A stretch of 64,000 nucleotides of DNA from the NCBI RefSeq assembly GCF_009931695.1, contig NZ_CP048000.1:4792501-4856500 (forward strand), in the 5' to 3' direction. The translations under genes were made by a program, and so were the position numbers. Source of the DNA: Anaerocolumna sedimenticola. GTDB lineage: Bacteria; Bacillota; Clostridia; Lachnospirales; Lachnospiraceae. Positions 18,225 to 26,299 of this stretch are shown piece after piece; the stretch's first letter is position 1; each line of letters begins with the position of its first letter. The notes under the pieces were generated by a model. The model was given only the letters and a program-made list of their open reading frames with translations. It made no database searches and had not been told where the DNA came from.

Positions 18225-19673
18225 ATGCAGACCGCAGCACTCTATATTCGGGTAAGTACTGAGGATCAGGCAGAATTCTCACCGGATGCCCAAAAAAGAT
18301 TATTATTAGAGTATGCAAACCGCAATAATATATTGGTCTGTCAGGAATATATCTTTGTCGATGAGGGTATTTCCGGCAGAAAAGCAGAAAAACGGCCCGG
18401 ATTTATGAATATGATAGCAACCGCCAAAAAGAAACCCAAACCTTTTGATATCATATTGGTTCACCGCTTTGACCGGTTCAGCCGTTCCAGGGAAGACAGC
18501 ATAGTATACAAATCATTGCTGAAACAAGAATGTAATATTAAAGTAATATCCATAACGGAGCAGCTTGAAGACGACAAATTCAGTGTAATATTAGAAGCTA
18601 TGCTTGAGGCAATGGCGGAATATTATTCCTTAAATCTTGCGGATGAAGTAATGAAAGGTATGACAGAAAAAGCTTTAAGAGGCGGTTACCAGGCAAATCC
18701 GCCTCTTGGTTATAAAATACTTCATACAGGCGGACTTCCGGTTATTGTTCCCGAAGAAGCAGAAATTATTAAACTTATTTTTCATAAATACGTTGATGCT
18801 GACATGACTGATTATCAAATAGCTAAATATTTAAACTCTTTGGGTTATAAGACAAAACAGAAAAAAGATTTTGAACGGAGATCCATCGATTATATCCTGA
18901 AAAACCCTATATATAAAGGATATATCCGTTGGAATCACCTTCATGGTGCCTCCAAAACCCTTAAGGAAAAATCAGAATGGATTATGGTCAAAGGCCGCCA
19001 TGAACCGATTATCACGGAGGAATTATTTGAGAAAGCACAGAAAAAAAAACGATTGGCAGATCCATTACCCAGAAAAGCAAGGCCGTCCGCCGAATATAAG
19101 CATTGGTTGACCGGAGTAATAAAATGCAGTAACTGCGGCCGGAGTTTGACAGTTACAAAAAGGAAAAATTCCAGATTTCTGCAATTTTGCTGCAGCGGAT
19201 ACACCAAAGGCAAATGTCCTGTATGCAACAGTATCTCGGAAAACAAGCTGTTACCCGTTGTTATGGAAACCCTGGAAAAAGTACTTTATTCTGTAAAAAC
19301 TGATTACTGTATCAACGAATCAGAGTCGTCTGTATGCAATACTGAATTATTAAAACTGCAGCTTAATAAGTTACATGAAAAAGAAAATAGAATAAAAAAA
19401 GCGTACATAGATGGAATTGATTCTTTGGATGAATATAAAAGAAATAAAACAGCTATACAAAAGGAATACCGGTTAATTAAAGATCAATTGGAATATAAAA
19501 ATGAATGTGATCCAGATAATACAGGAAAAAAATTGAACTGTTTGGATACTGTTTATACTGTGATATCTTCGGATGCTTTTGATGATTTGGCGAAAAATAA
19601 AGCCTTACGCACCATTATCGATCAAGTAGTGTATAATAAAAAAGACGGAAGTTTAAATTTTTATTTTAAGTAA
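18225..19673 (+). CDS. Large serine recombinase of the sleC element
   Basis: 482 residues, the SpoIVCA type of site-specific recombinase. The N-terminal resolvase domain has the nucleophile S11 in Y-I-R-V-S-T-E-D-Q and the catalytic arginines of H-R-F-D-R-F-S-R. A recombinase domain follows (Y-Q-A-N-P-P-L-G-Y; N-P-I-Y-K-G-Y-I-R-W). A zinc ribbon C-S-N-C-G...C-C...C-P-V-C is interrupted by a charged coiled-coil stretch (about 385-450). The start is the ATG at 18225 with AGGAG 9 bases upstream; a frame 29 codons longer lacks a ribosome site. It ends 26 bases before the right core, as is usual for an enzyme acting on its own ends. Confidence 0.95.
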   Translation: MQTAALYIRVSTEDQAEFSPDAQKRLLLEYANRNNILVCQEYIFVDEGISGRKAEKRPGFMNMIATAKKKPKPFDIILVHRFDRFSRSREDSIVYKSLLKQECNIKVISITEQLEDDKFSVILEAMLEAMAEYYSLNLADEVMKGMTEKALRGGYQANPPLGYKILHTGGLPVIVPEEAEIIKLIFHKYVDADMTDYQIAKYLNSLGYKTKQKKDFERRSIDYILKNPIYKGYIRWNHLHGASKTLKEKSEWIMVKGRHEPIITEELFEKAQKKKRLADPLPRKARPSAEYKHWLTGVIKCSNCGRSLTVTKRKNSRFLQFCCSGYTKGKCPVCNSISENKLLPVVMETLEKVLYSVKTDYCINESESSVCNTELLKLQLNKLHEKENRIKKAYIDGIDSLDEYKRNKTAIQKEYRLIKDQLEYKNECDPDNTGKKLNCLDTVYTVISSDAFDDLAKNKALRTIIDQVVYNKKDGSLNFYFK

Positions 19674-19683
19674 CAGCTGCCGC

Positions 19684-19720
19684 TACCCTGTTACTATACG
19701 GTCATCCATCCGGGGCAGGT
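19684..19720. other. Attachment site, right end of the sleC element
   Basis: Element arm TACCCTGTTACTAT (19684-19697), core GGTCATCCAT (19700-19709), then host half CCGGGGCAGGT. The two element arms facing each other across one core would form the dyad of an excised circle (attP). The two host halves would form CCCC-N-GGGG around the core (attB). Confidence 0.8.
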
Positions 19721-20674
19721 AACATTTCGTCCGTCACAATACTGTGTTAAAATAGGCTGCCTTACATTTGGTCTGGATAGAAAGTTATTAAAAATCTGAT
19801 CAACTGCTAAACCGATATTAGTAAAAATATTTCTTCCTCTCATCCATTTATGGTCAAATGCGGTAGAGGATGTAATAGTAAAATTAAAACCCTGATTCCT
19901 GTACCATTCCGTAAAAACCCTATTTAAAGTAAAAGACATGATAGCTAAAACATTGGCTGTAATGGTTTCATCCGGCCAGGTTGCATAAATTTCACTGGAA
20001 GCAACATTTTTAATATAATCCCTGTAACGCACATAGTAATTAGCGGCCGATGTATCCGTAGGAGGTCCGTCATGCACGATAACGAATTCCGGCACAACAA
20101 CAGAAGCTAAAACGATTTCACCGGTTTCTGCGGTTGGTTTAATCTCTGCTTCAGCAATTTTGGGAGGAAAGTCACCAAATAAGGTATGAGGAGGTATGAC
20201 GAAAACTTGCGCTTCTTGTGTACTTTCCGGTGCTGGTTGCATTTCAACCTGCTGCAATGCTGTTACTCCTCCTAATAGCTGAGCTCCGTCAACTTCTATA
20301 CTTTGAAATCCCGGTGCTGTTACGTTCACGGTATACTGCGAATAGGGCTGTTCTGTTACTGCCGGATCCAAACTATATTCAACAGGCGGTGTAGCTAATT
20401 CAATCTCCTCCGTACGACCTAAATCATTTGTTGTCACTTCTTCTGCGGTAGAAGTAGGATCAGCGGTATATGCGATTCTTACTGTTGCATTTGGTACAGG
20501 CCTGAATCCTTCCCGGGTTACACAGTTCACCTGCAGTCTGCCAAGGGACTGGGTTTCCATTTGTGCAGGATAAATTCTTCTCCAGTCATACCCATAAGAA
20601 AGTCCGGGGGATTGGCTTAAATTCGGATATGAAAATGATTTGGAAGTATCCATATAATAATCTCTAATATTCAT
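19694..20674 (-). CDS. sleC: Spore cortex-lytic enzyme SleC, 5' part
   Basis: 326 codons encoding the pro-region and most of the catalytic domain of a SleC-type enzyme. SleC degrades cortex peptidoglycan during germination after activation by Csp proteases. Residues about 50-150 form a beta-rich domain (R-L-Q-V-N-C-V-T-R-E-G), and the SpoIID-like domain runs from about 190 (V-V-P-E-F-V-I-V-H-D-G-P-P) to Q-Y-C-D-G-R-N-V-T-C-P-G-W-M-T. It then reads V-stop inside the element. The ATG at 20674 has AGGA 11 bases upstream; an earlier in-frame ATG lacks one. Identity rests on strong resemblance to clostridial SleC, recalled and not searched. Confidence 0.88.
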   Translation of the reverse strand: MNIRDYYMDTSKSFSYPNLSQSPGLSYGYDWRRIYPAQMETQSLGRLQVNCVTREGFRPVPNATVRIAYTADPTSTAEEVTTNDLGRTEEIELATPPVEYSLDPAVTEQPYSQYTVNVTAPGFQSIEVDGAQLLGGVTALQQVEMQPAPESTQEAQVFVIPPHTLFGDFPPKIAEAEIKPTAETGEIVLASVVVPEFVIVHDGPPTDTSAANYYVRYRDYIKNVASSEIYATWPDETITANVLAIMSFTLNRVFTEWYRNQGFNFTITSSTAFDHKWMRGRNIFTNIGLAVDQIFNNFLSRPNVRQPILTQYCDGRNVTCPGWMTV

Positions 20675-20776
20675 ATTTTTCCCATTCCTGCGTACGTTTT
20701 TTGCATACATGAAGTTTGTGTAAAGCTTTGCAGACACATACTTTTGCACCCATCACGTTCGCAATATTGTCACTTT

Positions 20777-20804
20777 CAATATATGCTTTAGTGAATAAGA
20801 AAGT
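20777..20804 (-). promoter_or_regulatory. Candidate sigma-K-type promoter of sleC
   Basis: On the minus strand AC, 17 bases, then CATATATTG; the sigma-K consensus is AC-N16/17-CATAnnnTA, so the last base differs. It lies about 100 bases before the sleC ATG. Mother-cell expression of sleC would fit, but a match this short is weak evidence. Confidence 0.25.
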
Positions 20805-20829
20805 GATAGTTACGGTTCAGCTTATGGGC

Positions 20830-21729
20830 TTAAAAACCAAACTGGTACGGCTCTCTATGATCTAAAGTATCAAAATCATATCCCTTCTCTTTGATGGATT
20901 CCAATATATCCGGAAGAGTTTTTGCCGTTAACCGATTAACGGATGAGTCATGCATAAGGATAATGGGATTATCAAATTGGTCTAAATCTTTTAATACATT
21001 CTGTTTTATCCGGTATTCCGAGGGATTACCGACGGAATCTTCTGCACTTACATTCCAATCATAATATGTAAAACCCCGGCGCTTCATTTCAGCAATTAAT
21101 TCATTCCGGATATTTTTATTATAAGTATTATAACTGCCCCAGGGGAAACGGAAGATGTTAACCTTTACCCCTGTCGTTTCATATATCAAAAGATAATCCT
21201 TATAAAAATCATCCAGAAATGCTTCCACGGAAGAATATATATTTTTATAATTGTGGGAATAGGTATGGATACCAATGGTATGCCCCTGTTCCACCATTTC
21301 TTTCAGACATTCTTCTCCTTCCCCGGTAATGGTACATCCTAACACAAAAAAAGTAGCTTTCGTATTATGTTCATTCAAAGTTTCTAAAATATCGCTAGTA
21401 ATATAACTAGGCCCGTCATCAAAAGATAGATAAGCTATCTTTTTTTCCTCTAAATAGATAACCGGTTTGATACTTTCCACATACATATCCGGATAAAGCT
21501 CCATATAACTTTTTTTTTGATCGTCACTTAATACTTTTTCTTTTGCCATCGCATTTTCTTTCCTTACCACTGCTTGTAATTCGGAATTAGTGTTCCATAC
21601 CGTTACTGTCTCGTTCTCCCGTTTATGTATTGATAAATCGGTACCTATCTTAGTATTAATAATACATAATCTAAGCATTAAAACTATCAATATTCCAAAC
21701 ATCACAATTTTATATTTTTTTGTTTTCAT
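20830..21729 (-). CDS. Polysaccharide deacetylase (NodB domain), membrane-anchored
   Basis: 299 residues. An N-terminal hydrophobic segment (about 8-28) should anchor or export it. The carbohydrate esterase 4 domain (about 90-290) has all motifs: S-F-D-D-G-P (D104, D105), H-T-Y-S-H (metal-binding histidines), R-F-P-W-G-S, D-W-N and I-L-M-H-D. It probably removes N-acetyl groups from peptidoglycan or another amino-sugar polymer outside the membrane. It lies upstream of sleC in the same direction, but 155 bases apart and with a possible separate sleC promoter. A role in spore cortex (PdaA-like) is possible but not shown. Confidence 0.9.
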   Translation of the reverse strand: MKTKKYKIVMFGILIVLMLRLCIINTKIGTDLSIHKRENETVTVWNTNSELQAVVRKENAMAKEKVLSDDQKKSYMELYPDMYVESIKPVIYLEEKKIAYLSFDDGPSYITSDILETLNEHNTKATFFVLGCTITGEGEECLKEMVEQGHTIGIHTYSHNYKNIYSSVEAFLDDFYKDYLLIYETTGVKVNIFRFPWGSYNTYNKNIRNELIAEMKRRGFTYYDWNVSAEDSVGNPSEYRIKQNVLKDLDQFDNPIILMHDSSVNRLTAKTLPDILESIKEKGYDFDTLDHREPYQFGF

Positions 21730-22031
21730 TTTTTACCTTATTCAATATTCGGCCCAAAGTTTATATAGGTTATCAGGGCTGCTTAGATTTTTTATATAAT
21801 AATATGCCGGAATCATAAAACCATTCATAATTACAAGCCATCGCAAGTAATACGAATTTCCTTTATAGAATCCTTTATAACGGAAACAGGCCTGATCCTG
21901 TAAATAATTTTACAGAATCAGACCTGCCTGAAAGGTTAGCTTATGTTATTTTCCTAATAAGGATAAAAACATACATATTAATTCTTAAGAGCCAAAGCGG
22001 TATTCTTAGAGCCGCTACGCTGCTTATCTGG
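21730..22031. other. Intergenic region between the deacetylase and the oligosaccharide/peptide transporter
   Basis: About 300 bases; no gene. It contains the hairpin terminator at 21887-21926 and presumably the deacetylase promoter close to 21740-21800. Confidence 0.5.
21887..21926 (-). terminator. Terminator after the Opp/Dpp-type operon
   Basis: 18 bp stem CAGGTCTGATTCTGTAAA / TTTACAGGATCAGGCCTG (two mismatches) with a 4 base loop, then a short T-run on the minus strand. Confidence 0.7.
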
Positions 22032-22844
22032 TTAGACAGTTGACAAATCCCATTCCTCATAAATCTTAGGTACGTCATTGATTAACCTCTTGGTATAATC
22101 TGCCTTCGGATGGAGAATTACATCATCAGCTGTTCCTTTTTCTACAAATACTCCATGTTCCATTATATAAACAGAATCAGATACATAATATGCAAGACCA
22201 ATATCATGTGTAATAAAAATAATGGTCATATTTATCTCTTCACGTAACTTTAATAACATATCCAGTATGGTTGCTCGGGAACAGGCATCAATCATAGAGG
22301 TCGGCTCATCCGCTATTAATATCTGCGGTTTTAATAAAAAGATTCTCGCTATCATTAATCTCTGCATCTGCCCGCCGGATAATTCAAATGGATACTTTTT
22401 GGTTAATTCAGCAAATTTCAGATTAACAAAACTGCAGGCTTCTGTCATTAATTCAACTTTTTTATCATAAGGTAAATCTTTTTGTCCCCTCATATTAATA
22501 CAATCTAGTAATAAGGTATCAATACGGTTAAAGACATTAAAGGAGGAAAAAGGATCCTGAAAGATAGCCTGTATTCCCTTCCAATAGGCTCTCTTTTTAC
22601 GTGTAGAGCGAATATCCCTAAGTTTACCGTTATAATATATTTCACCTGAAGTTACACTATGTAACCCTAATAACATCTTTGCCAAGGTAGTCTTACCGCT
22701 GCCGCTTTCGCCAACAATCGATATGATTTCTCCTTTATGGAAATCAAAATCAACTTTATTTACGGCAACGGTTTTCTTATCACCAAAACCATATACTTTT
22801 GTAACACCTCTGCCGCTTAAGAAAACTTCATCGGATTTAGCCAT
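22032..22844 (-). CDS. Oligosaccharide/peptide ABC transporter ATPase (OppF/DppF-like)
   Basis: 270 residues, cytoplasmic ATPase of an Opp/Dpp-class importer. Walker A G-E-S-G-S-G-K-T-T, signature L-S-G-G-Q-M-Q-R and Walker B I-L-I-A-D-E-P-T-S are intact. The start is the ATG at 22842-22844, with GGAGG 9 bases upstream inside the preceding gene, which it overlaps by 8 bases. It lacks the C-terminal oligopeptide extension seen in its OppD-like partner. Last gene of a five-gene operon. Confidence 0.93.
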   Translation of the reverse strand: MAKSDEVFLSGRGVTKVYGFGDKKTVAVNKVDFDFHKGEIISIVGESGSGKTTLAKMLLGLHSVTSGEIYYNGKLRDIRSTRKKRAYWKGIQAIFQDPFSSFNVFNRIDTLLLDCINMRGQKDLPYDKKVELMTEACSFVNLKFAELTKKYPFELSGGQMQRLMIARIFLLKPQILIADEPTSMIDACSRATILDMLLKLREEINMTIIFITHDIGLAYYVSDSVYIMEHGVFVEKGTADDVILHPKADYTKRLINDVPKIYEEWDLSTV

Positions 22845-23844
22845 GATTCTCAACCTCCTTCAACTGATTCTGATTAAGAATACAACGATACATACGACCG
22901 TCATCCATATGCATTTCCTCTATGCTTTGCACTTTACATGCTGGTTGTGCATACTTACAACGTTCTGCAAACCGACAGCCTGCCGGTGGTTTTTTCAGAT
23001 TCGGAGGTGTTCCCGGGATAGCCGTTAATTTTACATCCCTGGTACCGGCTTCGGGAACAATAATGGATCCCATAAGGCCTTTCGAATAAGGATGGAGCGG
23101 ATCAAATACCATCTCTTTAGCAGTACCTTTTTCTACTATCTGTCCTGCATACATAACCATAATATCATCCGTAACATTATAAAGTAACGGAAGCTCATGG
23201 GTTATGAATATCATGGATTTGATAAACCCTTTTACCATTAAATCACGCATCATCTTAATAACCATCTTTTGAGATGTTACGTCTAAAGCTGAGGAGGGTT
23301 CATCTGCAATTAAAACCTTTGGTGATAATATGGTTGAGATCGCAATAACCGTACGCTGCTTCATACCGCCTGACAATTCAACGGCATGTTTTTGTAATAC
23401 TTCTTTGGGTAAATTTAAAACTTCAAACCTTTCCCTTGCCAAATCATAAATCATATTCTTAGGCATCTTAGGATCATGGGCATGTATAACATCTTCAATA
23501 AAATTAATAATTTTCTGAGTTGGGTTTAATGCATTCATAGCAGCCTGAGGAATATAAGAGATTTCTGTACCAAGTACGGTTTTTCGAACCTGATCCGGTG
23601 TCATCTCTGAAATATTCTTTCCGTCTACTATAATACTTCCCTCCATATAATGGAGCGGTGCAAAATAATAACCCATAAGACTTAATGCCAGGGTCGATTT
23701 ACCACATCCGGATTCCCCGGCAATACCAATTGATTTACCCTCTTCCAGCTTTAAGGATACGCCGTCAACTGCATAAACACTTTCATTAAATCTTGTAACG
23801 TATTTCGTTTTTAAATTATTTACTTCCAGCATTATCTTTCCCAT
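22837..23844 (-). CDS. Oligosaccharide/peptide ABC transporter ATPase (OppD/DppD-like)
   Basis: 335 residues. Walker A G-E-S-G-C-G-K-S-T, signature L-S-G-G-M-K-Q-R and Walker B V-L-I-A-D-E-P-S-S are intact. The C-terminal oligopeptide/dipeptide extension carries the cysteine cluster C-R-F-A-E-R-C-K-Y-A-Q-P-A-C, which in relatives binds an iron-sulfur cluster. The start is the ATG at 23842-23844 with AGGGGGG 8 bases upstream. It forms the ATPase pair with the following gene. Confidence 0.93.
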   Translation of the reverse strand: MGKIMLEVNNLKTKYVTRFNESVYAVDGVSLKLEEGKSIGIAGESGCGKSTLALSLMGYYFAPLHYMEGSIIVDGKNISEMTPDQVRKTVLGTEISYIPQAAMNALNPTQKIINFIEDVIHAHDPKMPKNMIYDLARERFEVLNLPKEVLQKHAVELSGGMKQRTVIAISTILSPKVLIADEPSSALDVTSQKMVIKMMRDLMVKGFIKSMIFITHELPLLYNVTDDIMVMYAGQIVEKGTAKEMVFDPLHPYSKGLMGSIIVPEAGTRDVKLTAIPGTPPNLKKPPAGCRFAERCKYAQPACKVQSIEEMHMDDGRMYRCILNQNQLKEVENHG

Positions 23845-23858
23845 ATTCAATTCCCCCC

Positions 23859-25112
23859 TTAATCTCTTAACTGTGGGTTGAATACTTGATCTAAGCCGGT
23901 ATTCATTAAGTTAAGTGAAAATGATATTAGTGCTATGGAAAGTACAACAGGAATAAATGCCCACCATGCAGATGACAGCGGTGCCTGGAACTGCATCGCC
24001 CAGTTCATCATAAGTCCTAACGTTGCCACCTTATTTGTACTTGGTCCTAAACCAATCATGGATAATTGTGCTTCGGAAAGAATACCGGAAGCAATTTGAA
24101 GAATATAGGCCATAACAACATAGGATGCTACGTAAGGAAGAATATCCGTTAAGATAATTCTTGGTAAGCTGTGGCCGGAAAGTTTGGAGAGATTAACATG
24201 ATCTCTGTTTCTTAAGGAAATCGTCTGTGCCCTTACAGACCTGCAGGTCCAAGGCCACGAAGTCAATCCAATAACTACCGCCACCAGCATGGCTCCTCTA
24301 CCTGCCTGGCCTAAACTGGATGCTATTAATATTAATATAATAAAGGATGGGATAACGGTGAACATGTTCGTGACAAACGTGATAATATTATCAACCAGTC
24401 CTCCCACATAACCGGCTAACAGACCAAGTGTCAAACCAATTGCTGTTGCTACAGTACCTGCCAGTAACCCAATCTTTAATGAGGTTTTAATTGCTGCAAC
24501 AAGTTCGGTAAGAACATCTCTGCCGAAGTTATCGGTTCCGAGCGGGAAAGTCACCTGATTTGGTATATCCTTTACATTAACAAAAGCTTGTGTTCCAAGT
24601 ACTGCGACTTCTTCCAGTTCTCCAGTTTCTGCGTTTTTCTGGGAAACTACATATCCCTGAGAATTAAGAACATTTTCAATCTTATCATACAATCTTACAT
24701 ATTGATTTTTTACTGCTTTTGTGGCGCCTTCCATTTTGACTTCTTTATCATAATATTTCAGCCATAATTCAATAATATCATAAGCTTCTTTTGCAGCATT
24801 TACCTCTTCCGGTTTTACGGTAGGACAGTATTTTAATAACCAGTCCTTCATTAACTGCTGCTCTTCCGTTGATGCTGCTTTAGCCAGCTTATCAGCTATA
24901 ACATCTTTATTGATTTTATAGGAATTCGTATCTACGGCATCCGTAACACTTACATAGGTTCCGGGTTTATAAAACAAACCGCCTACCATTTCCAACGGAT
25001 TTTTTGTAACCAGCAGCGGGTAAATGGTAATCAATAAAAGGATTGCAGCAAAGATAACAAATCCGGCAACAAATTTCTGTGACTTAAATATTAATTGTAA
25101 TTGATGTTTCAT
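23859..25112 (-). CDS. Oligosaccharide/peptide ABC transporter permease (OppC/DppC-like) with a large insert
   Basis: 417 residues, longer than the usual OppC/DppC of about 300. After the first membrane segment (about 15-35) comes a hydrophilic, mostly helical stretch of about 150 residues, expected to lie outside the membrane. The five-helix transport domain follows (L-G-T-D-N-F-G-R-D-V-L near 190). The insert probably contacts the binding protein or shields the pore (inference). It is encoded between the other permease and the ATPase. Confidence 0.9.
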   Translation of the reverse strand: MKHQLQLIFKSQKFVAGFVIFAAILLLITIYPLLVTKNPLEMVGGLFYKPGTYVSVTDAVDTNSYKINKDVIADKLAKAASTEEQQLMKDWLLKYCPTVKPEEVNAAKEAYDIIELWLKYYDKEVKMEGATKAVKNQYVRLYDKIENVLNSQGYVVSQKNAETGELEEVAVLGTQAFVNVKDIPNQVTFPLGTDNFGRDVLTELVAAIKTSLKIGLLAGTVATAIGLTLGLLAGYVGGLVDNIITFVTNMFTVIPSFIILILIASSLGQAGRGAMLVAVVIGLTSWPWTCRSVRAQTISLRNRDHVNLSKLSGHSLPRIILTDILPYVASYVVMAYILQIASGILSEAQLSMIGLGPSTNKVATLGLMMNWAMQFQAPLSSAWWAFIPVVLSIALISFSLNLMNTGLDQVFNPQLRD

Positions 25113-25137
25113 TTCGCACCTCTTTTCCTTTCACCTT

Positions 25138-26151
25138 TTACTCCTGCTGTGCCGCTTTAATTCTAGGATCAATTAAACCATACAGAATTTCTACAACAAG
25201 ATTCGCTAACAGAACACCTACGGTAATAATTAATGTGCAGCCGGATATTACCGGATAGTCCTGACCGGTAACAGCATTTAACATTCTGGTACCAAGCCCT
25301 GGATAACTGAATATCATTTCGGCTACTAACGCTCCCCCTACCATGGTTCCAAGGGAAAGTGCAAGTCCTGTTATCTGTGGAAGCATAGCATTACGAAATA
25401 CATATTTTACAATTACTTTATCTTTAATTCCTAAAAATCGGCTATATTTTACATAGTCCGCATTTAACTCATAAATAGACATAGATCTCATACCAATGGC
25501 CTGACCACCTATGGTAATTAATACAATGGACCAGAATGGCATCTGATAATGTCTGATAACGGATAGTATAAAATTAATATTCATAGAAGGAATTAAGTCA
25601 AATCCGTATCCGCCGCTGGTCGGAAACCAGTTCAGGTAAATACCGAATATAAACAACAGAATAATAGCCATACCAAATGCAGGTACATTACTGATAAATA
25701 AGAAAATAGGGAAAATAACTTTATCAAAAGAACCTTTGATATAGGCAGCAACTGCTCCTAATAAATTACCAAGAAACCACCCTACTAAGATAGCCGGAAG
25801 CTGCAGTGCAACCGTCCATCCGATTGCGGAGCCAATCAGATTGGATACTTCCCTTGGAAAATACGCAAAAGAAATCCCCATATCCCCTTTGAATAAATTA
25901 GATATATATAATATGAACTGTTCAGGAAGGGATTTATCCAACCCGAACATTCTAGAATAATCTTCGTAAACCTTTTGAATCGCATTCGCATCTGTCATTC
26001 CGGTTACTGCTTTACTTGCAATTGTAGCTACCGGGTTCCCCGGCGTTAAACGGGGCAATAAGAAATTAAGAATAACTGCAATTACTAAAGTCAATAAATA
26101 CCAAGCGATTTTGCTGGAAAAATACTTTGCATAACCTTTCAAATCAAACAC
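25138..26151 (-). CDS. Oligosaccharide/peptide ABC transporter permease (OppB/DppB-like)
   Basis: 337 residues with six membrane segments. The N-terminal P-R-L-T-P-G-N-P motif is typical of OppB/DppB permeases, and Y-V-F-R-N-A-M-L-P-Q-I-T-G is the coupling region. It pairs with the OppC-like subunit, whose gene begins 25 bases downstream. A hairpin separates it from the binding protein gene. Confidence 0.93.
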   Translation of the reverse strand: MFDLKGYAKYFSSKIAWYLLTLVIAVILNFLLPRLTPGNPVATIASKAVTGMTDANAIQKVYEDYSRMFGLDKSLPEQFILYISNLFKGDMGISFAYFPREVSNLIGSAIGWTVALQLPAILVGWFLGNLLGAVAAYIKGSFDKVIFPIFLFISNVPAFGMAIILLFIFGIYLNWFPTSGGYGFDLIPSMNINFILSVIRHYQMPFWSIVLITIGGQAIGMRSMSIYELNADYVKYSRFLGIKDKVIVKYVFRNAMLPQITGLALSLGTMVGGALVAEMIFSYPGLGTRMLNAVTGQDYPVISGCTLIITVGVLLANLVVEILYGLIDPRIKAAQQE

Positions 26152-26228
26152 CTCGTTTCATTGGTTGGAGTCTCTTAAAACTATGATATATCGTTTTAAG
26201 GGGTTCCATTCTGTCATAACATAAATCA

Positions 26229-26271
26229 GCGGTCATGAATTTACTTTATTTTCATTTCAAATCATGACCGC
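26229..26271 (-). terminator. Hairpin after the binding-protein gene
   Basis: Ten base pair stem GCGGTCATGA / TCATGACCGC with a 23 base loop, between the binding protein and its permeases. Without a T-run it is more likely an mRNA-stabilising or partially terminating hairpin that raises binding protein levels. Confidence 0.6.
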
Positions 26272-26299
26272 CAGAAGCAATCTCTAATTAACTTTTATA

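Larger units (their letters stand above)
16375..19709. mobile_element. Recombinase-bearing intervening element inside sleC
   Basis: A 3,325 bp insert measured from one core to the other. Both ends carry the 10 bp direct repeat GGTCATCCAT (16375-16384 and 19700-19709). Just inside the ends, 14 bp arms form an inverted repeat with 13 of 14 matches. The cargo is a large serine recombinase next to the right end and three small genes. Removal by recombination at the repeat rejoins the two halves of sleC in frame. The plan is that of skin in sigK and other elements excised during sporulation. Excision and its timing are inferred; a fixed, inactivating insertion is the alternative. Confidence 0.88.

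Noticed and set aside
16375..19709. sleC break as another sequencing error
   Set aside because: The halves are separated by 3.3 kb with a recombinase, direct-repeat ends and inverted arms. The single-base errors elsewhere never involve added sequence.
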